Of a DNA stretch of 64,000 bases, positions 58,070 through 64,000 are shown in pieces. The notes beneath the pieces were generated by a model. It saw nothing but the letters and a program-made list of their open reading frames with translations. It was not told the origin of the DNA and did no database searches. The position numbers were made by a program, and so were the translations under genes. Source of the DNA: Poriferisocius sp965200775 (GTDB lineage Bacteria; Actinomycetota; Acidimicrobiia; Acidimicrobiales; Bin134); the NCBI GenBank assembly GCA_965200775.1, contig OZ241383.1, positions 3,038,001 to 3,102,000 on the forward strand, written 5' to 3'. Position 1 is the stretch's first letter. Each line of letters opens with the position of its first letter.

Positions 58070-58917
58070 TCGCCGCCGCCGACAATCAGACCGAGGTGCT
58101 GACCTCGGCCCGGGGCCGGGTGATGTGCATGGACTCGGCCTACGACGTGAACGAAGCCAACCGGGACCGTGACGTGTGCGTCAACTCGTCATATTGCGGG
58201 GTCCTCCCAGCCCGGTTCGTCGCCGAGCACCGGCCTCGGGCGGCCATCGGCATGGACTGCGGGGTGGGTCCGGAGGGATCGGCCATAGCCGGGCTGTGGT
58301 ATCTGGAGGCTCTGGGCATACCGGCTGCGGTGGCCGACGTGATGACGGCCCATCTCGGCGACGGAGTCCACCTGTACCACCACGGAGTGGTCAGCTTCGT
58401 GAACCAGTTGGCCCTCGACTGCGGGGTAACCCCGGGCATGACGGTGCGAGACGCCGCCGCTGCCCTGCTTGAGAACGACCCGGAGGTAGCAGCGGCCTCG
58501 GAGATCACCAACCGCACGGTGATGGAGAAAACCCCCGAGGGCCGTTGCGTGGTGGTAACCGACTCCATCGCCTTCGGCACCAGCGAGGACACCGACCGCA
58601 ACGTGCTGGTGACCGCCGGCCACACCGGTCGGTCCGCCGTGCCCTACCTGCTCCGGTGCCGCCCCTTCGGGTTCATATGCTCTGATGGGGGCAGGGGTAT
58701 GGACGACTCCGGCATGGCCGGCCTCTACTTGGTGGAGGCCGACGGCTTGGCCGGGGCCACTGTGGACGCCCACCGGGCCAGGATGGGCAGCGGCCTGTCG
58801 CACTACCAAGACGGCATCATTTCGGCTGCCAACCGCCACGCCTTGGCCGCCGGGGTGGAGATTGGTATGCCCTGCCCCGAAGCTGCCCACCTGCTGCTCA
58901 GTCGGGATGTGAGTTAG
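58066..58917 (+). CDS. Conserved-looking soluble protein of unknown function
   Basis: 283 residues from ATG 58066. No family was recognised. Visible features: RGRVMCMDSAYDVNEANRDRDVCVNSSYCG near the N-terminus, then AIGMDCGVGPEGSAIAGLWYLEALGIPAA (Gly-rich, possibly a binding loop), VTDSIAFGTSED, TAGHTGRSAVPYLL and SDGGRGMDDSGMAGLY. Several Cys, Asp and His residues could form an active site. No signal peptide or membrane helix is seen. Pairing with a crotonase suggests a CoA-linked catabolic role. Its TAG overlaps the stop of the opposite-strand gene at 58914. Confidence 0.75.
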   Translation: MIAAADNQTEVLTSARGRVMCMDSAYDVNEANRDRDVCVNSSYCGVLPARFVAEHRPRAAIGMDCGVGPEGSAIAGLWYLEALGIPAAVADVMTAHLGDGVHLYHHGVVSFVNQLALDCGVTPGMTVRDAAAALLENDPEVAAASEITNRTVMEKTPEGRCVVVTDSIAFGTSEDTDRNVLVTAGHTGRSAVPYLLRCRPFGFICSDGGRGMDDSGMAGLYLVEADGLAGATVDAHRARMGSGLSHYQDGIISAANRHALAAGVEIGMPCPEAAHLLLSRDVS

Positions 58918-59807
58918 GCGATCAACCCAGCCAACTCGTCGACATGGTGGCGCCACTCGTCGGCGGAGCGGGCCAGGGGGACGAGCAAGACGTGCTCCAA
59001 ACCGGCGTCAATGTAGGGGGCCAGCACCTCGGCGATGTGGTCCACACCGCCTACAACCATTTCCCTGTCGCCGTAGCCGTCGCCCACCACCGACCACCGG
59101 CCCCGGTCCTCAATCGGCCGGCCCAGGCGAAGCTCCATGTGAATGGAGATAGTGGTGTCGCCGGGGGAGCGCCCAAGCCGATCCTGCTCGGCCCGCAACA
59201 ACTTCAGGCGCTCGGCGAACACGTCGGGAGGAGCCCACGTCCCCATCCAGCCGTCACTTCGAGCCGCCCGGCGTAGTGCTCCCCCCGACGATCCGCCGAT
59301 CCAGATCGGGATGGGCGAGGCCGGTTGGGGTTTGATTCGCACCCCGGAGAAGCTGAAATGCTCGCTTTGGTACTCGGTTGTGCCCGACCAGGCGGCCCGC
59401 CATCCGGCCAGGTAGTCGTCCAAACGCTGGGCCCGGTTCACCATGGGGACACCGCAAGCATCGAACTCCCGCTCCAGCCACCCGGCTCCCACCCCCAGGA
59501 TTGTCCGGCCCGGGGCCAGCCAGTCGAGCGTGGCCCACTGCTTGGCGAACTGGGTGGGGTTCCGGTAGGCGGGGATCAGTACCGACGTTCCCAGCCCCAC
59601 CCGCTCGGTGTGGGCGGCCACCGCCGAAAGCAGCGGGACCGGTTCGGGAAAGAACGAAGGCATTCCCTCCAGATCGGTGGGCACCGCCACGTGGTCGGCG
59701 GTCCACACGTCGTCGAAGCCGGCGGCCTCGCCCCTTTGGGCTACCTCCACCAACAGCTCGGGCGATGCGGCCCGGCCGAGCTGGGGCAGATGAATGCCGA
59801 ATCGCAT
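58914..59807 (-). CDS. LLM-class (probably F420-dependent) oxidoreductase
   Basis: 297 residues from ATG 59807, which overlaps the upstream stop as ATGA. The luciferase-like TIM barrel is shown by MRFGIHLPQLGRA, EAAGFDDVWTADHV, ERVGLGTSVLIPAYRNP, LDWLAPGRTILGVGAGW and PIWIGGSSGGALRRAA. Actinobacterial members of this kind usually use F420 rather than FMN. The substrate is unknown. It forms a two-gene minus-strand unit with the AttH-like gene. Confidence 0.88.
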   Translation of the reverse strand: MRFGIHLPQLGRAASPELLVEVAQRGEAAGFDDVWTADHVAVPTDLEGMPSFFPEPVPLLSAVAAHTERVGLGTSVLIPAYRNPTQFAKQWATLDWLAPGRTILGVGAGWLEREFDACGVPMVNRAQRLDDYLAGWRAAWSGTTEYQSEHFSFSGVRIKPQPASPIPIWIGGSSGGALRRAARSDGWMGTWAPPDVFAERLKLLRAEQDRLGRSPGDTTISIHMELRLGRPIEDRGRWSVVGDGYGDREMVVGGVDHIAEVLAPYIDAGLEHVLLVPLARSADEWRHHVDELAGLIA

Positions 59808-60826
59808 CAGTATCTGTATCGGGGCCAAGGCGGGTGGATCGAGTACTCCACCACCCCGTAACCCCGCTCGCCGGTCTCCAACACTTCAAAGTCGAAGAAA
59901 GGCTCGTGGCAGTCGAGCCGCACCTCGGCATCGTTCTCGTCCCGCATCAGGCCGTTTCGGGTGTGGGCGTGCTTGCGTCCTGTGTGAACTGTGAGCACCT
60001 CGCCTCCGGCCAACTCGAACGTCATGTCGAAGGCCATCGCGGTGCGCTGATCCTCCTCCAATCGGGGCACGCAGGATGCGCTTCGCAACGCTTGGGTGCC
60101 GTCGGCGCTTCCCATCCAACCGCCCACCGCCGGGGTGTCGGAAGGCAGCGGCTGGGTGGGGCTCATCCACCCGAACGAGTTGAGGTGACGGTCGGGAAGC
60201 TGCACCGACGGCCAGAAGTGGCCCCACGACTCGGCCTGGGTACGACGGTGCCGCACGTCCCACGGGCCGGGCCGCTCGAACCGGTGGGTCCACGAGTGGT
60301 CCCGGTGCGACCAGCATTCGATGACCCGTCGCTCCCCTGATCGAGGCCCACCCCGAGCCTCGAACTCACCTCGGCAGGTGAGCGCCTGCTCGTAGTGGCC
60401 GCCGTAACCCTCGTAGGCCCCCAGGGGGTTTCCACCAAGGCAGTCGGCGTAGTCGAACACCCCAAAGCGATCCTCGAAGGTGAGGTCGAAACCGAATCGA
60501 GGGGAGTCCAGCTCCCAGCGATAGCGGACGAACGGCTCCTCAACGGAGTACGACAGCCGCCCATCGCCCAACACCGAAAACGCCGGTTCGGGATCGAGGG
60601 GCCGGCGTGAGGCCCATTGAACCGGCACGCCGTCCACCACGTACATGGCGCTGGCACGCAGGTAACCGTGGGACAGGCTGGCGTGGATGTGGTTGATGCC
60701 GAACACGTCGGCGTCCCGGTCGCACACCGAGAACCAGAAGTTGTCGCTCCACAGGGCATCGGTGCCCGGCGGTGGGAGGTGAAGGTACTCGTCGGTCGGA
60801 CTCAGCGGGGTGGGGGTGGGCGCCAT
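59807..60826 (-). CDS. AttH/hydroxyneurosporene-dehydrogenase-like beta-barrel protein (DUF7064/7065 type)
   Basis: 339 residues from ATG 60826; ATG 60865 and a longer frame to 60898 are possible but lack a ribosome site. The sequence is rich in beta-type strands with the motif IECWSHRDHSWTHRFERPGPWD, which recalls the G-x-x-D-H-S-W-x-x-R block of AttH/CrtC-like two-barrel proteins. Their roles range from terpenoid hydration to unknown. It is coupled by ATGA to the LLM oxidoreductase gene and diverges from the acyl-CoA dehydrogenase. Confidence 0.65.
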   Translation of the reverse strand: MAPTPTPLSPTDEYLHLPPPGTDALWSDNFWFSVCDRDADVFGINHIHASLSHGYLRASAMYVVDGVPVQWASRRPLDPEPAFSVLGDGRLSYSVEEPFVRYRWELDSPRFGFDLTFEDRFGVFDYADCLGGNPLGAYEGYGGHYEQALTCRGEFEARGGPRSGERRVIECWSHRDHSWTHRFERPGPWDVRHRRTQAESWGHFWPSVQLPDRHLNSFGWMSPTQPLPSDTPAVGGWMGSADGTQALRSASCVPRLEEDQRTAMAFDMTFELAGGEVLTVHTGRKHAHTRNGLMRDENDAEVRLDCHEPFFDFEVLETGERGYGVVEYSIHPPWPRYRY

Positions 60827-60953
60827 CGGGGGTTGAGCATAAGCCCTTACGGAGCAGGCCTCCATGAAAAGGGAGGAACCTCCCCCTGAGCCCCCCAACA
60901 GCGCAGCCCTCCTTTAGCGCGGTTTCCCTAAAGCGCCTACTGTCCAGCATCGT

Positions 60954-62147
60954 ATGGCGTTCGAGTTCGACTCTGGCGTCCGGGCTATTCAGCACGAGGC
61001 CCGGGAGGTGGCCCGCTCGGTGGCACCGTTTGCCGCCGAGGCCGACGAGTGCAGCCACGTCCACCAGCCCACTCTCGATGTGTTGCGGGCAAGCGGGCTG
61101 TGCTCACTCATGGTGCCTGCTGCCAACGGTGGTCGCCTTGAGCGGGTTGACCCGTTGGCGGTGTGCGTGGTGCGGGAGGCTCTCATGGCCGCATCGTCCC
61201 ACCTGGACTCGCTGTTTGCCCTCCAGGGCATCGGCAGCTACGCCATCGCTCTGGTCGGCACCGACGAGCAGCGTGAGCAGTGGTTGCCCCGAGTGGCCAA
61301 TGCAGAAGTGCTGGCCGCCCTGGCCCTGACCGAGCCAGTTGCCGGATCGGACCTGCGGGGCATCCAGACCACGCTGAGCACCCACGGCGATGAGGTGGAG
61401 CTGAACGGGGCCAAGTCGTTCATCTCCAACGCCGGGGCGGCCGGCTTCTACACCACCATGGCCCGAGAGGGGGACCGGTTCTCGCTGGTTCTGGTGCCGG
61501 CGGATGCCCCCGGAGTGTCGGTTGAACCCTCGCCGGAGATCATCGCCCCCCATGTGTTGGGAGAGGTGACGTTCGACAGCGTGCGCTTGCCCTCTTCAGC
61601 CCGTCTGGGCGAGCCGGGCGCCGGGTTCCGTCACGTATTGGCCACCCTGTCGGTGTTTCGCATCTCGGTGGCCGGAGCCGCCGTCGGTCTGATGGACGGT
61701 GCGTTGAGGTGCGCGGCCGCTCACGCCGCCACCCGGGAGCAGTTCGGCCGCCCGCTGGTGAGGTTGGGGCCGGTGGCGGGTATGCTGGCCGATTCCTGGG
61801 CGGAGCTGGAGTCCACCCGGCTGCTGGCCTACGCCACCGCCGAGGCTGCTCGGAACGATCCGTCATCCCACCTCGACCGGTCGTCGCTGGCCAAGCTGGC
61901 CGCTACCGAGGCGGCAAGCCGGGTGGTGGATCGCTGTGTGCAGGTCATGGGTCGGTGGGGGTTGGTGCGGGGGTCGGACATTGAGCGGTATTACCGCCAG
62001 GCCCGGCCCATGCGGATCTACGAGGGGGCGTCCGAGGTGCTCCGGCTGGGTATTGCCGCCCGGCTTTGCTCAGAAGTTGTGGGCGGCGAGGGGAACGGCC
62101 GGCAAGGGGCCGGTAATGAACCGGCCGACCGGAAGGGGAGCGGGTAG
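60954..62147 (+). CDS. Acyl-CoA dehydrogenase
   Basis: 397 residues. Classic signatures: LALTEPVAGSDLRGIQTT (first ACAD signature), GFRHVLATLSVFRISVAGAAVG and the C-terminal VQVMGRWGLVRGSDIERYYRQARPMRIYEGASEVLRLGIA. It introduces an alpha-beta double bond into an acyl-CoA with FAD; electrons would go to ETF and the EtfD-like protein. ATG 60954 has no clear ribosome site, so it may be leaderless. It abuts the SDR gene (TAG then ATG). Confidence 0.93.
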   Translation: MAFEFDSGVRAIQHEAREVARSVAPFAAEADECSHVHQPTLDVLRASGLCSLMVPAANGGRLERVDPLAVCVVREALMAASSHLDSLFALQGIGSYAIALVGTDEQREQWLPRVANAEVLAALALTEPVAGSDLRGIQTTLSTHGDEVELNGAKSFISNAGAAGFYTTMAREGDRFSLVLVPADAPGVSVEPSPEIIAPHVLGEVTFDSVRLPSSARLGEPGAGFRHVLATLSVFRISVAGAAVGLMDGALRCAAAHAATREQFGRPLVRLGPVAGMLADSWAELESTRLLAYATAEAARNDPSSHLDRSSLAKLAATEAASRVVDRCVQVMGRWGLVRGSDIERYYRQARPMRIYEGASEVLRLGIAARLCSEVVGGEGNGRQGAGNEPADRKGSG

Positions 62148-62900
62148 ATGGACCTGGGGCTTGACGGTCATGTGACGGTGGTAACCGGGGCCAGCAGGGG
62201 ACTGGGCGAAGCCGTGGTGCGAGCGATGGTGACCGAGGGGGCCCGGGTGGTGGCCGCGGCCCGTTCGGTGGACGCCCTGGCCGCGCTGGCCGAGGAATTG
62301 GGCGATGCGGTGGCCGCGGTGCCGTGCGACATGCGTGACCGGGTCGCGGTGGCCCAACTGGTAACCGAGGCGGTGAACCGGTTCGGCAGGCTCGACTCGG
62401 TGGTTAACAACGCTGGCATCGCCCCCGCGTCGTCGTTTGTGCAGCAGCCCGACGAGGTGTTCGACGAGGTGCTGGCCGTGAATCTAGCCGCTCCCGCCGC
62501 CCTGGCCCGGAGTGCGGCCCGATACTGGATCGACACGGGCCGGCCCGGCTCGGTTGTCAACGTGGCCTCCACCTCCGGGCTCAAGGGCAAGCCGACGCTG
62601 GCCGCTTACTCTGCATCAAAAGGCGGTCTGCTGCGGTTGACCGAAGCTCTGGCCGGGGAGTGGGCCCGTCACCGCATCCGGGTGAACGTGATCGCTCCCG
62701 GGGCGTTCGAGACAGACGCACAGGCAGCGGTGCTGGACGACGCCGACATCCTCGCTGCCCGGCTTCGGAAGATTCCCGCTCGCCGAATGGGCCAGCCCGA
62801 CGAGATGGGTCCCCTGGTGTGCTATCTGGCGTCGGAAGCGTCAGACTTCGTCACCGGATCGTGCTTCGTGATCGACGGCGGCGAGGTATCCAAACTTTGA
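62148..62900 (+). CDS. SDR-family oxidoreductase
   Basis: 250 residues. The cofactor loop is TGASRGLG, the NNAG motif is SVVNNAGIAPASS, and the active site is STSGLKGKPTLAAYSASKGG (Ser, Tyr, Lys). The C-terminal FVTGSCFVIDGGEVSKL is standard. It probably interconverts a hydroxyl and ketone in the same acyl-CoA pathway as the preceding dehydrogenase, with which it is contiguous. Confidence 0.93.
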   Translation: MDLGLDGHVTVVTGASRGLGEAVVRAMVTEGARVVAAARSVDALAALAEELGDAVAAVPCDMRDRVAVAQLVTEAVNRFGRLDSVVNNAGIAPASSFVQQPDEVFDEVLAVNLAAPAALARSAARYWIDTGRPGSVVNVASTSGLKGKPTLAAYSASKGGLLRLTEALAGEWARHRIRVNVIAPGAFETDAQAAVLDDADILAARLRKIPARRMGQPDEMGPLVCYLASEASDFVTGSCFVIDGGEVSKL

Positions 62901-62964
62901 GGTGATCGCAGTCCAATTCTTGAGTTGAACCTCGAGATTCCAACCCTGGAAGGAAACCACAAAC

Positions 62965-63738
62965 ATGACGATGACAACCGACACCACCCATGCCGAAGCT
63001 GCTGCGGACGGCAACGCCGCATCCAACAACGCCGTTCACCACGAGCTGGCCAGCCCTGCGCTGGTCGGGGGTGAGCTGGCCGCTATCTCCCCCAAGTTCG
63101 CCGAGGGCTACGCCCGCATCCGTGACGTGACCGACCGGGATGGTGCCTGTCCGGCGTGGGCCAAAGCGCTGTACATGGCGGCTGCGGCAACCGTGCGGGG
63201 CCAACTGGAGACGGCGCATCGGGAGCTGGCCCGGTCCCATGAACTGGGGCTGACCCTGAGCGACGCCCGGGGCGCTTCACTGGCGGTGCTCATCTCCCGG
63301 GGCGAGGCCACCTACACAGCGTTCTCCAGAGCGGTCGACCAAGTGTTCGGTGACGAGGTGGGCCGTCCGTCCGAGCCGACCCCCGAGTTCTCGCTCGACC
63401 GCCAGGCCGCACTGGACTACTTCGAGGGCTATTTCGGGTTCGTGCCCGACTACGTGGAGCTAATGGCCGACAATTCGCCACGGGCCTTGGAGGGCTACGT
63501 GCTCATGCGGCAGTGGTCGCTGGCCGAGAACATGCTCGACGCCAAACACGTTGAGCTGATGCTCTGCACCATCAACGCAGCCGAGTTCGGCAGCCGGTTC
63601 GTGGGGGTTCACGCCAACGGAGCCCGCAACGTCGGCGCCACCGAGGCAGAGATCACCGAGGCGGTGGTGTGCGCCATCCCCATCTCGGGGGTGGCGTCCT
63701 GGCTTCCCGGCGCCGATGGGATCATGGAAGGCCGCTGA
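62965..63738 (+). CDS. Carboxymuconolactone decarboxylase/AhpD-fold protein lacking the usual cysteine motif
   Basis: 257 residues. Two CMD-like helical modules are visible; the C-terminal one reads INAAEFGSRFVGVHANGARNVGATEAEITEAVVCAIPISG. In peroxidase-type members this region holds CxxC-x3-H; here the Cys positions are replaced, leaving the His (VGVH). A thiol peroxidase role is therefore unlikely. Decarboxylase or scaffold functions remain possible. It precedes a metal-dependent amidohydrolase. Confidence 0.8.
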   Translation: MTMTTDTTHAEAAADGNAASNNAVHHELASPALVGGELAAISPKFAEGYARIRDVTDRDGACPAWAKALYMAAAATVRGQLETAHRELARSHELGLTLSDARGASLAVLISRGEATYTAFSRAVDQVFGDEVGRPSEPTPEFSLDRQAALDYFEGYFGFVPDYVELMADNSPRALEGYVLMRQWSLAENMLDAKHVELMLCTINAAEFGSRFVGVHANGARNVGATEAEITEAVVCAIPISGVASWLPGADGIMEGR

Positions 63739-63755
63739 ATCCCGGTGACGGCGAC

Positions 63756-64000
63756 ATGACCGGGCTCATCGATGTCCACGCTCACATCGTGCTGGAGGGC
63801 ACCATGGGAGCGGCCGGCCCCTGCGGCCCCGAGATCGGAGCACACCCCGACGGCACTTCTTGGTTCCGGGTGGGGGGCTATCGCCTCGACGGGGTGGCGT
63901 ACCGGGGATCGCTGTTCATCGAGCTGGGCATGCGCCTGGAAGCGATGGACGCCCAGGGCATTGCGGTGCAGGCTCTCTCGCCCAACCCGCTGACCTACCT
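63756..64000 (+). CDS. Amidohydrolase (ACMSD-like), 3' truncated by the window
   Basis: 81 complete codons from ATG 63756. The start LIDVHAHIVLEG carries the HxH metal motif of amidohydrolase-2 (ACMSD/resorcylate decarboxylase-like) enzymes, and GIAVQALSPNPLTYL fits the next strand and loop. It probably decarboxylates or hydrolyses a small acid. It is likely co-transcribed with the AhpD-like gene 18 bp upstream. Confidence 0.8.
   Translation, partial: MTGLIDVHAHIVLEGTMGAAGPCGPEIGAHPDGTSWFRVGGYRLDGVAYRGSLFIELGMRLEAMDAQGIAVQALSPNPLTY

Overview
The window is GC-rich, gene-dense DNA that looks like the chromosome of an actinobacterium. The signs are a dnaK-grpE-dnaJ-hspR operon with a HAIR-type operator, ergothioneine genes egtB/egtD, an F420-type luciferase-like oxidoreductase, a mycobacterial-style EtfD, actinobacterial lipoproteins and frequent GTG/TTG starts. 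The many acyl-CoA dehydrogenases, CaiB/BaiF CoA-transferases and SDRs suggest a heterotroph of the Acidimicrobiia type. That placement is inferred from gene content; no marker gene was compared. No tRNA, rRNA, CRISPR array or insertion sequence was recognised.

Layout. 1-3.6 kb: a cell-surface neocarzinostatin-like protein (5' partial), a seven-repeat propeller lipoprotein, an acyl-CoA dehydrogenase and a small membrane protein. 3.6-9.9 kb: a branched-chain-amino-acid-type ABC importer in unusually fused form (LivJ-like lipoprotein; MFS-like domain + LivF; LivH + LivM + LivG). 9.9-18.5 kb: an accessory cluster with an NYC1-like SDR, an alpha/beta hydrolase, several lipocalin-like proteins, a Rieske oxygenase and two proteins resembling plant red chlorophyll catabolite reductase (RCCR). 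18.6-30 kb: CitE-like lyase, double nitrilase, IclR regulator, two CaiB/BaiF transferases, cyclase, MmgE/PrpD, hydantoinase/imidase-like amidohydrolase, HMG-CoA-lyase-like protein and isochorismatase-like amidase. 30-39 kb: quinone oxidoreductase, HD protein, dcd, a DUF4143 ATPase behind a repeat array, EtfD, Amt and GpmA. 39-45 kb: chaperone operon and ergothioneine genes. 45-57 kb: a purine run purA-D-E-B-C-S-Q-L-F-M. 57-64 kb: enoyl-CoA hydratase, an unknown protein, LLM oxidoreductase, AttH-like protein, acyl-CoA dehydrogenase, SDR, AhpD-like protein and a truncated amidohydrolase.

The most interesting hypothesis is that 9.9-30 kb encodes a bacterial route for breaking down a tetrapyrrole such as chlorophyll. 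A Rieske oxygenase (PaO-like role) lies between two RCCR/bilin-reductase-like genes. Next to it are an NYC1-like reductase and an esterase-type hydrolase, followed by enzymes that could open cyclic imides (maleimides) and pass methyl-substituted maleic acids into CoA metabolism. A palindrome TGTTCC-N7-GGAACA recurs at the divergent promoters of this cluster, and a related sequence lies next to iclR, suggesting one regulon.

A second observation is structural. Many gene junctions in operons carry a tiny ORF that begins on the upstream stop codon (ATGA/GTGA) and ends at or near the downstream start. Often it is a visible tandem duplication of the downstream start region. About ten examples occur here, the clearest being a 48-codon ORF of 12-residue repeats between purB and purC.
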